From Pedobacter steynii (lineage in GTDB: Bacteria > Bacteroidota > Bacteroidia > Sphingobacteriales > Sphingobacteriaceae): 64,000 nt of DNA. The translations under genes and the position numbers were made by a program. Positions 44,090-54,492 of the stretch are shown in pieces. The notes beneath the pieces are model-generated. The model searched no databases, was not told the DNA's origin, and saw only the letters and a list, made by a program, of their open reading frames with translations. Position 1 is the first letter of the stretch. Each line of letters begins with the position of its first letter. The stretch covers positions 2,108,001 to 2,172,000 of the forward strand of contig NZ_CP017141.1 in assembly GCF_001721645.1 (NCBI RefSeq). Reading direction: 5' to 3'.

Positions 44090-44581
44090 TTATTTAATAA
44101 CCAATTGATTGTCTACCTTTTTAGGTTTCAAAGCATTTAATGCGATCATCAGTTTTTGTAGATTGGCTTTTTGGAGTTCTCCTTTTAAAGTCACTACACC
44201 ATCTGCAACGGTTGCAGTTACGGTTGGGAAATCTTTTGTTGCATCTTTTACTGCAATAGCTAATGGGCTGTCTGCAGCAATTTCAACATTGGCAACTGCG
44301 ATAGTCAGGTTGTTGACCACAGAGGTTACTCCGGGAACCGCCGCTGCAGCCTTGCCTAATTCTTCTTTGGTCGCTTCATCAGGAACCTGTCCGGAAAGTG
44401 TAGCCACTCCCTTTTCAACAGTTACACCAGAAGCCGTCAGCTTTGGATTTGCCTGTATTGCTGTTTCAACAGCAGTTTTCAGGTCTGCATCTTTCGGTTT
44501 GTTTTTGCATCCGGTAACTGTAGCACCCATAAAGGCTACAATCATTACAAGAGCCATCATTTTGCTCATTAAGTTTTTCAT
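44090..44581 (-). CDS. BON-domain lipoprotein (OsmY-like)
   Basis: A 163-residue lipoprotein with lipobox VTGC followed by KNKPKDAD. Two BON domains are visible, about 33-93 (VTVEKGVATLSGQVPDEAT) and about 100-160 (TVADGVVTLKGELQKANL). BON domains bind membranes or small ligands in the periplasm; OsmY-type proteins respond to osmotic stress. It is the first gene of a two-gene unit with the SH3 protein. A 389-base gap lies upstream. Confidence 0.85.
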   Translation of the reverse strand: MKNLMSKMMALVMIVAFMGATVTGCKNKPKDADLKTAVETAIQANPKLTASGVTVEKGVATLSGQVPDEATKEELGKAAAAVPGVTSVVNNLTIAVANVEIAADSPLAIAVKDATKDFPTVTATVADGVVTLKGELQKANLQKLMIALNALKPKKVDNQLVIK

Positions 44582-44969
44582 TTTGATAGATTTTGTTTTT
44601 AACTATATACAAGATATAGAAAATACTTAACGTCTGAGGTTAAAAAAAGTTTAACAAAAAAGTTTTTTTGATACTCTTTTTAAGGGGAAACTTTTAAAGA
44701 CATTTCCATATGCCTTTTTTGTTGAACCTGATTCCTTTAAATGATAAGATGACGAAAATAAAAATACGTCGATATCGGGCCCCATAAGCAGGGTTGCTTT
44801 TGGTTTGATCTGACTCTTTGAGGGGGTGTCGTATCCATAAAAAAAATCAAGTATGCTAAGAGAAGATCTAGAAAATTTTGCCCTTTTCAGGGCAAAAGAT
44901 TTCCATCTTCGATTAGTATGCTTGATTTTTTTTATGGAGCAAAATTCCGCTCTCTTTTAACGCTCCCTT
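44582..44969. other. Intergenic region upstream of BON gene, with hairpin B
   Basis: This gap between two minus-strand genes holds long hairpin B at 44835-44937, listed separately. The rest, 44582-44834, is AT-rich with A- and T-tracts and should contain the BON promoter; no clear TAnnTTTG box was found on the minus strand. No protein frame is supported. Confidence 0.5.
44835..44937. repeat. Long hairpin repeat, copy B (helicase terminator)
   Basis: A 103-base near-perfect palindrome. The outer arms CCATAAAAAAAATCAAG and CTTGATTTTTTTTATGG extend into TATGCTA/TAGTATG with two G-T pairs. Inner stems are GAAGAT/ATCTTC and TTTTGCCC/GGGCAAAA. Its T-run on either strand fits termination of the helicase transcript. 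The middle 58 bases match hairpin A, in the opposite orientation. Confidence 0.85.
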
Positions 44970-46325
44970 TTAAGAATTTGCGTTTTTGGGTTTACTACCT
45001 TTAGAGCTCCATCTGCGGCTTCCGCTATTTGGCGTTCTCTTGGCGCCGCTGAGGTTAGGTTCACGTTGACCTCCACCCTGACCATTACCTGCAGGTTTTC
45101 CATTTCCCCGGCTTCCTTGTCCGCGGGAGTTACCATGACCTCCTTTACCTTTTGGTTTTTCGGCTGCTGCACTCATCAAACTTTGCCAGCTCATGGCATA
45201 AGGATGATCTTCTGTTACCGGAATTTTCAATGCAATCAGTTTCTCAATATCATTGAGGAACTCTTTTTCTTCTGCATCGCAGAAAGAAAGTGCTGTTCCA
45301 CTCAATCCTGCACGTCCTGTACGACCGATCCTATGAACATAAGTTTCAGGGATATTCGGCAATTCATAGTTGATCACATGGGCCAGTTCATCCACATCGA
45401 TTCCACGTGCAGCAATATCAGTAGCTACAAGGATTCTTGTTGTTTTTGCTTTGAAATTGGTCAATGCTCTTTGTCTCGCATTTTGCGATTTATTTCCGTG
45501 GATTGCTTCCGCCCGGATTCCTACTTTGATCAGGTCTTTTACAATGCGGTCTGCACCATGTTTGGTCCTGGTAAATACCAATGCGGTTTCTATCGTTTTG
45601 TCTTCTAAGATGTGAATCAATAAGTTTTTCTTATCGTTCTTACTAACAAAATATAGCTCTTGTTTGATCTTCTCTGCTGTCGAAGAAACCGGGGTCACTT
45701 CTACTTTCAAAGGATTTGTTAAGATGGTATCTGCAAGTTTCTGAATTTCCTGAGGCATGGTTGCCGAGAAAAATAAAGTTTGTCTTTTTACAGGTAGCTT
45801 GGCAATCACCTTTTTAACATCGTGGATGAATCCCATATCCAGCATTCTGTCAGCCTCGTCCAGAACAAAGATTTCAATATCACGAAGGTTGATAAAACCC
45901 TGGTTCATTAAATCTAATAGTCGGCCTGGAGTGGCAACAAGGATGTCTACACCACGGTGAAGGGCATCAGTCTGTGCTTTCTGTCCAACTCCACCGAAAA
46001 TCACCAGGTGACGGATCGGAAGGTTTTTTCCATATGCTTTAAAGCTCTCCTCAATTTGAATGGCCAGCTCGCGCGTTGGGGTCAAAACCAATGCTTTGAT
46101 GGCTTTATGAACTTTAGTGTTGGTATGTGGCTTGCTGAGCAATTGAAGCATTGGGATGGCAAACGCCGCAGTTTTACCTGTACCGGTTTGTGCACATCCT
46201 AATAAGTCTCTGCCTTGAAGTATGGTTGGAATAGATTGTTCTTGTATGGGGGTCGGTTGTGTATAACCTTCTGCTTGCAGCGCTTTTAAAATGGGCTCAA
46301 TCAGGTTTAATTCTTCGAATAACAA
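44970..46325 (-). CDS. rhlE: DEAD-box RNA helicase, RhlE type
   Basis: A 451-residue ATP-dependent RNA helicase. The full motif set is present: Q motif ([13 protein letters not shown]), Walker A (AQTGTGKT), [12 protein letters not shown] ([12 protein letters not shown]), SAT (FFSATMP), ARGIDV and HRIGRTGR. The last 75 residues are a Gly/Arg/Ser/Lys-rich tail ([14 protein letters not shown]), typical of RhlE proteins, used for RNA binding. It unwinds RNA in ribosome assembly and RNA decay, often needed in the cold. A -7 box lies upstream at 46377-46384. Hairpin B lies just beyond the stop. The exact RhlE subgroup is a judgement. Confidence 0.92.
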   Translation of the reverse strand: MLFEELNLIEPILKALQAEGYTQPTPIQEQSIPTILQGRDLLGCAQTGTGKTAAFAIPMLQLLSKPHTNTKVHKAIKALVLTPTRELAIQIEESFKAYGKNLPIRHLVIFGGVGQKAQTDALHRGVDILVATPGRLLDLMNQGFINLRDIEIFVLDEADRMLDMGFIHDVKKVIAKLPVKRQTLFFSATMPQEIQKLADTILTNPLKVEVTPVSSTAEKIKQELYFVSKNDKKNLLIHILEDKTIETALVFTRTKHGADRIVKDLIKVGIRAEAIHGNKSQNARQRALTNFKAKTTRILVATDIAARGIDVDELAHVINYELPNIPETYVHRIGRTGRAGLSGTALSFCDAEEKEFLNDIEKLIALKIPVTEDHPYAMSWQSLMSAAAEKPKGKGGHGNSRGQGSRGNGKPAGNGQGGGQREPNLSGAKRTPNSGSRRWSSKGSKPKNANS

Positions 46326-46376
46326 TGTGTTTGTATTTTAATGTATAATAATGAAACGAAAGAATATCGTTCCGGC

Positions 46377-46384
46377 CAAAGATA
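46377..46384 (-). promoter_or_regulatory. Probable -7 box for the helicase gene
   Basis: On the minus strand this reads TATCTTTG, matching TAnnTTTG, 51 bases before the start codon. The -33 element is not clear. Confidence 0.4.
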
Positions 46385-46435
46385 CATATAACTTTCGGCT
46401 TTTATGTGTTCCTGAAATTTATACTTAACTGTCTG

Positions 46436-47782
46436 TTAATTAGCTGGTTTATTTTCTTTGAACCGGCAGAAAAACAATAAAGCAAGCACACACAGGACAA
46501 AGCCTACTACTCCGTTTAACCGGAGGCCATAATCATGCCCCGGATCCTTGCCATAAACGGTCAGCATGGCAAAAATGGCAATGCCAAGGGTCTGGCCCAG
46601 CTTTACAAAGAGATATTTTACGGCAAAGAACATTCCTTCATGGTTTTCACCGGTTTCCAGCGTATCCTGTTGTGCAATATCTGCAAGGATAGCATTGGGT
46701 AAAATGCCCAGGGAAGCCAGTGGGAAGGATGCACAGATGACCAGGATGTACATTTGAAGGGTAGAAGAGAAGGGGAGTTTGCCCAGGAAAAAGATCGTGA
46801 CAAATATCAGGCTCAGCACCGCAAAGGCCACGAGAACGAGCGGCTTTTTTCCGAACCTCCTGGAACCATAATTAATGAAAGGATAAAATGCCAGGGAAAG
46901 GATGACCATAATCCCCATAAACTTTCCGCCGTCAGAATCCGGAAGTCCAAGCAGTACGGTCACAAAGAAAAGCAATCCACTGGAAATGATACTCAAGGCA
47001 ATGTAATAACTGAAGTCTGAAATCAGGTAATACTTGAAGTTGGCATTTCTAAAGGTATTTTTAATGGCAGGAAGCAGCGCAATATGGGTGGGCTTTGCTG
47101 CACTGAATTCCTTTTCGTCTATGGAGATAACCGGTAGGATCATCACCAGACCCGAGAAGATACTGAGGCCCCAGATGGTATATTGCAGGGCTTCTGCCCG
47201 ATCGGTAATGTGGAAAAAATGCTGGATAAGATCTGCGTAATTGTTACAGAGTGCACCCAGGATCATTCCAAAAACAAAGCCCACCTGTTGGTAAGTGGAC
47301 AACCGTACCTTTTGGGCAGGGCTATGTGTTAACTCCGCGAGCAAAGCATTATAGGGGATGATATAAGTGGTTACAGATATGAAAAAACCGGCAAGCACAA
47401 TGGTTAGCCACCAGGCATTGGTTAAGCTTTCACCTTTTACCAGGGGATAGAAAACCAGGGAACAGCAGATCACCGCAGGTATGATGGCATATTTCATGAT
47501 GGGAATCCGCCTGCCTTTTGGATTCTGACTGCTATCGCTCAGCGAAGCAATAAAAGGATCATAAATGGCATCGAACAACCTTCCCGAAGCTGCAATCAGA
47601 GAGAGGATATTGAAGGCTCCAAAAACCAGTAGCTGAGGTACAAGAGGAGATAAACCCGAATTGTTAGGAGGGAGGTAAAAATAGGGGAGCATCACAATGA
47701 TGATATTGGTCATAATGCTCCAGCCCATCATTCCGGCAGCATAAGCGATTTCTTTTTTTAGGGGTAACTGTTTTATCGGCAT
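46436..47782 (-). CDS. GPH-type sugar:cation symporter (MFS)
   Basis: A 448-residue inner-membrane transporter with about 12 membrane helices. It matches the glycoside-pentoside-hexuronide symporter family (MFS_2): KKEIAYAAGMMGWSIMTNII at the start, then LFDAIYDPFIASLSDSSQNPKGRRIP, whose D-P-x4-L-S-D...G-R-R-x-P pattern is the family signature. It moves a sugar or glycoside with Na+ or H+. It is 6 bases downstream of the amino acid permease gene, so they share an operon, an odd pair with no clear joint pathway. Confidence 0.88.
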   Translation of the reverse strand: MPIKQLPLKKEIAYAAGMMGWSIMTNIIIVMLPYFYLPPNNSGLSPLVPQLLVFGAFNILSLIAASGRLFDAIYDPFIASLSDSSQNPKGRRIPIMKYAIIPAVICCSLVFYPLVKGESLTNAWWLTIVLAGFFISVTTYIIPYNALLAELTHSPAQKVRLSTYQQVGFVFGMILGALCNNYADLIQHFFHITDRAEALQYTIWGLSIFSGLVMILPVISIDEKEFSAAKPTHIALLPAIKNTFRNANFKYYLISDFSYYIALSIISSGLLFFVTVLLGLPDSDGGKFMGIMVILSLAFYPFINYGSRRFGKKPLVLVAFAVLSLIFVTIFFLGKLPFSSTLQMYILVICASFPLASLGILPNAILADIAQQDTLETGENHEGMFFAVKYLFVKLGQTLGIAIFAMLTVYGKDPGHDYGLRLNGVVGFVLCVLALLFFCRFKENKPAN

Positions 47783-47788
47783 TGGGGG

Positions 47789-49159
47789 TCAGTTCTTGTC
47801 ATTTGGTTGTTCTTGTTGATGGCTAAAAAAGCGGTTGATGAAATAGATCAGGATAAAACCTGCAAATATCAGTAGGCCGTTTCTTCCTGCTTCCGGATCA
47901 TTCGCGTAGATACTGATGCCTACAAAAGAGTAAGCAGCAATGAAAATCAAAGGAAGTAAGGGGTAGAGCTTCATGCTGTAGATCGTCTTTTTGTCCAGAT
48001 GTGCAGTTCGTTTTCTGAGGAAAAAGATGGTGGCTGCAGAAGTTGCCATTCCAATACAATCTAAAAAGATAGTATAATTCAGGATCTTATCGAAGGTTTG
48101 TGCATAGAACAAAGTGAAGACAGAGATCACCGCAAAGACGGTAAGGCTCACAAACATCACTTCATTTTTTTTAGTTCTTTTTTTGAAAATTTTAGGCAAG
48201 GCGCCCTCTTCTCCCATCGCATACATGGCTCTGGGATTGCTCAGCAGATTCACATTAACATAACCCAGTACAGAAAAATAGATCAGACAGGAAAGAATGG
48301 TGAATCCTGCAGGCCCGAAAAGTTTTCCTGCAAGGATGGCCGCAATGCTTTCCGCAGTCTTCAGCTGCTCGAAACCTATGACTTTTACATAAGCATAGTT
48401 GATGGCCATATACAGCACAATAATGATGGCAAGGCCGGTCATGATGGCCCTCGGAATGACCCGGTTTGCTTCTTTGGTTTCTCCTCCAAAATTGATGGTC
48501 TGCTGGTATCCCCCAAAAGTAAAAGATACCGCAATGAGGCAAACGCCTAAAGCTTTTCCATAATCTGTCCAGCTTGGGGCAATACCGGTAGTAGTCTTAA
48601 ACGCAGGAAGGCTGTTGCTCATACTTTCTGCTCCCGAACCAGTAAAAATAGCACAGATCAGAATGAGCACCATTCCTATTTTAATCATAGACAGTATGTT
48701 CTGTGTTTTTGAACTCACTTTGAGCCCCATCAGGTTCAACACATAGAATAACGCTATGGTGATGGCTGCGATAACAATTCTGTAGAACTCCGTTTGCAGT
48801 TCTATTGGAAGAATGATCTTACTGAAATATTCTGCTCCAATGAGAGAGACTCCGGCAACCGAAGCGGCATTGGAAACAACGATGATACAATTGATGGCAA
48901 AAGCAATGGAAGGATGATAGAATGCCGAGAAGATCTTATAATAACCGCCTGTTACCGGAAATCTGGATCCGATCTCGGCATAGGTCAGCGCCCCGCATAA
49001 GGCAACCAGTCCGCCAATAATCCATGCGGAGAAAAACAGCTCAGGTACTTGTGCTCCGGCAGCAACATTTACCGGAGTCCGGAATATGCCCATACCTATA
49101 ACCAGGCTCACCACAATCATGGATAAGTCGAAGAGGGAGAGCTGTTTCTTATTAGACAT
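47789..49159 (-). CDS. APC-family amino acid permease
   Basis: A 456-residue inner-membrane protein with about 12 membrane helices. The first helix has the APC signature VIGMGIFRTPVNVAAGA, where the unwound G-x-G-I-F stretch binds the substrate amine. The next helix is followed by LTYAEIGSRFPVTGGYYKIF, also typical of the family. It likely takes up or exchanges amino acids, but which one cannot be told. It is the first gene of a two-gene operon with the GPH symporter. Confidence 0.9.
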   Translation of the reverse strand: MSNKKQLSLFDLSMIVVSLVIGMGIFRTPVNVAAGAQVPELFFSAWIIGGLVALCGALTYAEIGSRFPVTGGYYKIFSAFYHPSIAFAINCIIVVSNAASVAGVSLIGAEYFSKIILPIELQTEFYRIVIAAITIALFYVLNLMGLKVSSKTQNILSMIKIGMVLILICAIFTGSGAESMSNSLPAFKTTTGIAPSWTDYGKALGVCLIAVSFTFGGYQQTINFGGETKEANRVIPRAIMTGLAIIIVLYMAINYAYVKVIGFEQLKTAESIAAILAGKLFGPAGFTILSCLIYFSVLGYVNVNLLSNPRAMYAMGEEGALPKIFKKRTKKNEVMFVSLTVFAVISVFTLFYAQTFDKILNYTIFLDCIGMATSAATIFFLRKRTAHLDKKTIYSMKLYPLLPLIFIAAYSFVGISIYANDPEAGRNGLLIFAGFILIYFINRFFSHQQEQPNDKN

Positions 49160-49219
49160 AGGATCCGGGTTTTATTCTTTGAAGATACAGGAAAATGTGT
49201 ATTTGTTGAAACTTTGTGG

Positions 49220-49249
49220 TTGATTCCCCGGCATATTAGCTTAAATTTG
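49220..49249 (+). promoter_or_regulatory. Promoter of parE
   Basis: TTG at 49220-49222, a 19-base spacer, and TAAATTTG at 49242-49249 fit the Bacteroidota housekeeping promoter. The ATG follows 22 bases later. Confidence 0.7.
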
Positions 49250-49271
49250 TAAATCTACTCACACATACATC

Positions 49272-51212
49272 ATGGCTGAACCGAATTATAACGAAGATAG
49301 TATACGCTCGCTCGATTGGAAGGAACACATCAGATTGCGTCCCGGTATGTATATCGGTAAACTTGGCGATGGTTCTGCACAGGACGATGGGATTTATGTA
49401 TTGCTTAAGGAGATTGTGGATAACTCTATTGATGAGTTTGTGATGGGCTCCGGACGTACCATAGAAATCACTGTTTCTGATCAGAAAGTAAATGTACGTG
49501 ACTATGGTCGCGGAATTCCTTTGGGTAAAGTGATAGATTGTGTTTCTAAAATCAATACCGGTGGTAAATACGACAGCAATGCCTTCCAGAAATCTGTAGG
49601 TCTGAATGGAGTTGGTACAAAAGCCGTAAATGCTTTGTCTACCAGTTTCTCTGTGCAGTCGTACCGTGATAATAAAACTAAAAAAGTAGAATTCTCGAAA
49701 GGAGAGATTGTGATCGACAATCCGGTCATTGATACCACGCAACGCAATGGTACAGCCATTACGTTTTATCCGGATGAGAGTATTTTCAGAAACTACCATT
49801 ATATCTCTGATTTTGTTGAAAGCATGATCTGGAACTATGTGTTCCTGAATGCGGGCTTAACCATCAACTTTAACGGCGAAAAGTATTTCTCTGAAAGGGG
49901 CTTGTACGACCTGTTGCATAAACATGCAGGAGCAGAAACCATACGCTACCCGATCATTCACCTGAAGGGGAATGATATTGAGATTGCGATGACCCATGGG
50001 CAGCAATATGGGGAAGATTACCATTCTTTTGTAAACGGTCAGCATACCACCCAGGGAGGTACACACCAGGCAGCCTTCAGAGAGGCGGTGGTGAAAACCA
50101 TCCGTGAGTTTTATAAGAAAGAATATGATGCTGCCGATATTAGGGCATCTATTATTGCGGCCATCTCCGTGCGTGTTCAGGAACCTGTATTCGAGTCGCA
50201 GACCAAGACAAAACTCGGTTCACAGAATATGGGGCCGGATGGACCTTCTGTACGTACTTTCATAAACGATTTCGTCAAGAAAGAACTGGATGATTACCTG
50301 CACAAACATACGGATGTAGCAGATGCCTTATTGAAAAGGATACTTCAGTCAGAACGCGAACGTAAGGATATTGCCGGAATTAAAAAGCTGGCCAACGACA
50401 GGGCAAAAAAGGCTTCATTGCACAATAAGAAATTAAGGGACTGTAAGGTGCATTTCAACAGTACCCATGAAAAAAGATACGACACTACCTTATTCATTAC
50501 CGAGGGAGATTCTGCTTCAGGATCCATTACCAAATCAAGAGATGTGGATTGTCAGGCGGTATTCAGCTTAAAAGGAAAACCTTTGAACTGTTATGAGCTG
50601 ACAAAAAAAGTAGTGTATGAAAATGAAGAATTTAACCTGTTGCAACATGCTTTAAACATTGAGGATGGACTCGATGGATTGCATTATAACAACATTGTCA
50701 TTGCTACAGATGCCGACGTGGATGGTATGCACATCCGTTTGCTGATGATGACCTTCTTTCTTCAGTTTTTTCCGGACCTGGTTCGTTCAGGGCATGTATA
50801 TATTCTTCAGACCCCTTTATTCCGTGTTCGTAATAAGAAGGAGACGATTTATTGTTATAGCGATGATGAACGTAAGGCAGCGATTGCCAAACTGGGAAAT
50901 AAACCGGAAATCACCAGGTTTAAAGGGTTGGGGGAAATTTCACCGGATGAGTTTGGATTATTTATTGGCAAAGACATCAGATTAGACCCTGTGATTCTGA
51001 AAGATCAGACGATTAAAGGTTTGCTGGAATACTATATGGGTAAAAATACGCCGGACAGACAGCAACACATCATCAGAAATTTAAGGGTTGAAAAAGACAC
51101 GATAGAAGAGTTGGTCTCTGCAGATGAAAGTGCAGCTACGGCTGCGGTAAGCCATGATATCGTAGATGATGAAAGTATTGATGATGAATCTGTAATTGCG
51201 GAATCGGCTTAA
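49272..51212 (+). CDS. parE: DNA topoisomerase IV subunit B
   Basis: A 646-residue ATPase subunit of a type IIA topoisomerase. It has the GHKL ATPase with [10 protein letters not shown], the DYGRGIPLG motif and [14 protein letters not shown], a transducer domain, and the Toprim domain with [10 protein letters not shown] and [15 protein letters not shown]. The [13 protein letters not shown] motif near the end is shared by GyrB and ParE. The ParE call, not GyrB, rests on the partner at 60382, whose sequence and long tail fit the topoisomerase IV A subunit of Bacteroidota. The C-terminus is a short acidic tail rich in Asp, Glu and Ser. It separates daughter chromosomes after replication. It overlaps the convergent yihY stop by 4 bases. 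Confidence 0.93.
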   Translation: MAEPNYNEDSIRSLDWKEHIRLRPGMYIGKLGDGSAQDDGIYVLLKEIVDNSIDEFVMGSGRTIEITVSDQKVNVRDYGRGIPLGKVIDCVSKINTGGKYDSNAFQKSVGLNGVGTKAVNALSTSFSVQSYRDNKTKKVEFSKGEIVIDNPVIDTTQRNGTAITFYPDESIFRNYHYISDFVESMIWNYVFLNAGLTINFNGEKYFSERGLYDLLHKHAGAETIRYPIIHLKGNDIEIAMTHGQQYGEDYHSFVNGQHTTQGGTHQAAFREAVVKTIREFYKKEYDAADIRASIIAAISVRVQEPVFESQTKTKLGSQNMGPDGPSVRTFINDFVKKELDDYLHKHTDVADALLKRILQSERERKDIAGIKKLANDRAKKASLHNKKLRDCKVHFNSTHEKRYDTTLFITEGDSASGSITKSRDVDCQAVFSLKGKPLNCYELTKKVVYENEEFNLLQHALNIEDGLDGLHYNNIVIATDADVDGMHIRLLMMTFFLQFFPDLVRSGHVYILQTPLFRVRNKKETIYCYSDDERKAAIAKLGNKPEITRFKGLGEISPDEFGLFIGKDIRLDPVILKDQTIKGLLEYYMGKNTPDRQQHIIRNLRVEKDTIEELVSADESAATAAVSHDIVDDESIDDESVIAESA

Positions 51213-52201
51213 CCCTTTTCCGCATCGACATCTACCGTATCTTCAGGATGTTGTGGGGGCAGGACCTCAGCCTCACTCTCCACAACAATTGTTCTGGTTA
51301 GTACCGCATATTTACTTGGTGCGATTCCACGGTCATATTTCTCCGCATAAGCCTGGGTAAACTCTGCGCCAAAATAGAGGATAATGGCGGTATAATAGAT
51401 CCACAGGAGAATCACAATAATTGATCCCGCTGCCCCGAAAGGAGAACCGGGATTTCCTTTTTCAATATAAATTCCAATCGCGTACTTACCGAGGCCAAAC
51501 AACAGGGCAGTAAATAAGGCGCCTATAATTGCCGGCTTCCACCTGATCCTGACATCGGGCAATACTTTAAAGATTATGGTGAAAATGCAGGTCACCACTG
51601 CCAGTGTCAGTACATTGGTGACCACAAGCATCATGATTTCCGAGACTTCTTCCATCTGGATATATTGGGCTATTTTATTGCCCAGGCCCACTACAATACT
51701 ATTGAGTACCAGTGAGACCAGGAGCAGGAAGCCTAAGGAGGCAATGAGAGAGAACGAAAGCAACCTGTTGGTGAGGAACTTTTTCCATCCTTTTTTAGGG
51801 ACGGCTTTTACTTTCCAGATGAAGTTAATGCTGTCCTGGATTTCTATGAATATCGCAGTTGCTCCAATCACCAGGATGCTCACCCCAATCATCAGTCCGA
51901 AGGTACTTTTACCGGAATAATTGGCATTGTTGACAAAGCTTCTCAGCTGATTGGCAGCATCATTCCCTACCAGCTCACTGATCTCTCCAAAAAGCTTGGT
52001 ATTGGGATCCATCTTATCTCCTAAGAATAATGTAGCCACAGAGATGATGATGATGATGAGGGGAGTGAGGGAGAATATAGTATAATAGGCAAGCGCTGCA
52101 CTCAGTTTCATCACCCGGTCTTCAATGAAGCCTTTTCCGGCCGCAATAAAAAGATGACCGGTTGCTTTAAGAAAGCTGTATATTTTTTTTATAAAGTTCA
52201 T
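51209..52201 (-). CDS. YihY/BrkB-family inner membrane protein
   Basis: A 330-residue protein with about six membrane helices. The family features are the start motif [21 protein letters not shown] and the later segment [32 protein letters not shown]. Its function is not settled; it was once wrongly named RNase BN. The C-terminal 40 residues are acidic and cytoplasmic. It lies 8 bases after tamL on the same strand, so it is likely read from the tamB-tamL transcript. Confidence 0.9.
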   Translation of the reverse strand: MNFIKKIYSFLKATGHLFIAAGKGFIEDRVMKLSAALAYYTIFSLTPLIIIIISVATLFLGDKMDPNTKLFGEISELVGNDAANQLRSFVNNANYSGKSTFGLMIGVSILVIGATAIFIEIQDSINFIWKVKAVPKKGWKKFLTNRLLSFSLIASLGFLLLVSLVLNSIVVGLGNKIAQYIQMEEVSEIMMLVVTNVLTLAVVTCIFTIIFKVLPDVRIRWKPAIIGALFTALLFGLGKYAIGIYIEKGNPGSPFGAAGSIIVILLWIYYTAIILYFGAEFTQAYAEKYDRGIAPSKYAVLTRTIVVESEAEVLPPQHPEDTVDVDAEKG

Positions 52202-52209
52202 AGCTAATG

Positions 52210-54492
52210 TTAGAAAGGGTATCCTATCCCAAGGTTAAAGATCAAGTTCTCTTTTCTCCAGGTACTGCTGCCAAAATTAAGGTCATTGATCACCCATCTT
52301 TTTCCTTCAGGCAAGTATGGTTTTCTGATGGGTACAGCAACATCTAAACGCAGTACAAAGAAAGAGGCATCTACTCTTAAACCTGCACCGGTACCAATTG
52401 CTATTTCATCCATAAAACTGTTTAGTTTGAATTTTGCTCCTGGTCTTTCAGGATCTTCTTTTCTCAACCAGATATTTCCGGCATCGGCGAATAAAGCACC
52501 ATAAAAAATGCTGAAAAGCTTGAACCGGAGTTCTGTATTTAACATGATCTTGATGTCACCACCCTGATCCCTGAATGTGAGTGTATCCGGTACCTTATAG
52601 CTGCCTGGACCAAGAATTCTCGCTCCAAACGCCCTGATGTCACTACTGCCTCCTGCAAAGAACTGACGTACAAAAGGAAGCGAAGTGCTGTTTCCATACG
52701 TGTAACCGTATCCAAGGTTAAATCTGCTTGCCCAGGTCACATTCTTATTGACCTTGTAATAATTTCTTACATCGCCCTCTAAACGGATAAACTGAGAAAG
52801 GGCAGTGCCGAATAAAGTTTTCTTTCCAAGGTCGTTTTTAGAAGTGAGCAAGCCAGCCAGATTTCCTGCCGTTTCCAGGTCTCCGGACAAGTAAATGTTG
52901 TTTCTCCGGCTGTTGTCCACCTGGTCATTATAAGTGAAATTATAATTTAGACCAATGATATACTGGGGTTCCAACGAAGTCCTTAAAGCGGGATTCCTGG
53001 TAAGTACAGTGTCGTTCTTTACATTAGATTTCACGTAGTTAATTGATATTGGATTGAAGGTGTGTTCTTTAAAAACACTCTCTTTCCAGTTGTATCCAAA
53101 CTCTCCTTTTATCGCATTTAAGCTATAGTCAATCCTGCTCAGGATCTGATAAGAGGCCATAATGTTCGTTCTTGGGATAAAGGCGTTAGTACTGTTAAAC
53201 TTAAAAAATGGAATCAGGAAACGGGGAAAGCTTAGTTTTGCCTGTCCGGTTAAGGAAAAGGAATTTCCCTGTTTTGATTGTCCTCCTTTAATCTGCGTTT
53301 CGAAACCACCACTGGCACTTACTTCCAGCTGCTCTGCTCCCCGGAAAACGTTCCTTGTGGTCTGTGTGATCTTTACTTCCGACCCCACAAAGTTATTCGA
53401 CTTACTGGTTCCTGTAACCTGGAAGGATAAAGAGTTTTTCTTTAATGGCGTTAAATAGAAGTTTACGTCCAGTTGATTGTTTTTAAAACTGTCTATCGGA
53501 ATAAAATCTGCTTTTACAAACTTAAAGGTACCGATGTTCACCATTCTATTTAAGGACTGGTTATGGTCCCTTCTATTGTAGGTTTCTCCTTTGTTAAAAA
53601 ATACCAGACGATCAAATACTCCCAGTTTGAAGGTGTTCTTCGGATCCAGAATCTTAAAGTCTTTATATAAGATGGGCTCGCTGGCTTTGATGCTGGAGTC
53701 GTTTCTTAAACTGTAATTCGGATAAATGGTGATGTTATTGATCGTATATGGTTTCTTGGAAACCTCCGGTGTATTGTCTTTTACCTTTACAAACAGGTTG
53801 ACCATCCCTTTGCCAATCGTACTATCTGCCTGTATCAGCAGGAAATCCGGACTGAAATAGAAGTACCCGGCCTCCTTAAGGTCGTTGTCAATTCTGATTC
53901 TTTCATTTTTGATGGTTTCAAAATCATAAAAATCCCCTGGTTTTAAGAGTGATTTCGAAGAATTGCCATTGACATTGGCCGCGATTCCTGTGCTGTCTTT
54001 AGGAAAAGTGACCTTGTTTATTTTATATCTCGTTCCCGTTTGAGCGGTATAAATGGCTTTCACCTTTTTATTTTTAACCACAGTATCACCGGTAACATCT
54101 GCCTGTAAATAGCCTATAGTACTGAGGTAGCTTCTCAATACGTCATTATTATATTTCAATTTCACCTCGCTTCCCAATACAGGGGGCTGGCCCATTTTGT
54201 TGCGTAACCAATACCGGAACCCTTTTTCTTTCGTAGGCTCACCCGCTAGGTTGTAAAAGAACAGCTTGTATTTGATGCCTAACACAGCGCTGTTGGGAAT
54301 CGGTCTGGTTTTATCTTCCAAAGTGCTTTCCAGTCCTTTTTGACCTTTTACTTTTCCTGCTGAATCCGGGTTGATTTTTACGGTTGCACCTACATACAGG
54401 TTTTCTCCCTCAGGCAGGTGTTTGGTCGTACTGCAGGCAGCGATCATCAAACACGGAATCATAAATAATAAGGGTTTAATTCGCTTTCTCAT
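52210..54492 (-). CDS. tamL: TamL, Omp85-family outer membrane lipoprotein
   Basis: A 760-residue Omp85/BamA-superfamily protein. The start at 54492 gives a lipoprotein signal (MIPCLMIAAC, Cys20); the open frame extends to 54606 but only inside tamB. POTRA-like domains fill about 80-370 and the 16-strand barrel the rest, ending in NLIFNLGIGYPF with the C-terminal Phe typical of outer-membrane barrels. In Bacteroidota the TamA partner of TamB is replaced by such a lipid-anchored form, TamL. The gene overlaps the end of tamB by 17 bases, so the two are translationally linked. It helps place beta-barrel proteins or lipids in the outer membrane. Confidence 0.9.
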   Translation of the reverse strand: MRKRIKPLLFMIPCLMIAACSTTKHLPEGENLYVGATVKINPDSAGKVKGQKGLESTLEDKTRPIPNSAVLGIKYKLFFYNLAGEPTKEKGFRYWLRNKMGQPPVLGSEVKLKYNNDVLRSYLSTIGYLQADVTGDTVVKNKKVKAIYTAQTGTRYKINKVTFPKDSTGIAANVNGNSSKSLLKPGDFYDFETIKNERIRIDNDLKEAGYFYFSPDFLLIQADSTIGKGMVNLFVKVKDNTPEVSKKPYTINNITIYPNYSLRNDSSIKASEPILYKDFKILDPKNTFKLGVFDRLVFFNKGETYNRRDHNQSLNRMVNIGTFKFVKADFIPIDSFKNNQLDVNFYLTPLKKNSLSFQVTGTSKSNNFVGSEVKITQTTRNVFRGAEQLEVSASGGFETQIKGGQSKQGNSFSLTGQAKLSFPRFLIPFFKFNSTNAFIPRTNIMASYQILSRIDYSLNAIKGEFGYNWKESVFKEHTFNPISINYVKSNVKNDTVLTRNPALRTSLEPQYIIGLNYNFTYNDQVDNSRRNNIYLSGDLETAGNLAGLLTSKNDLGKKTLFGTALSQFIRLEGDVRNYYKVNKNVTWASRFNLGYGYTYGNSTSLPFVRQFFAGGSSDIRAFGARILGPGSYKVPDTLTFRDQGGDIKIMLNTELRFKLFSIFYGALFADAGNIWLRKEDPERPGAKFKLNSFMDEIAIGTGAGLRVDASFFVLRLDVAVPIRKPYLPEGKRWVINDLNFGSSTWRKENLIFNLGIGYPF

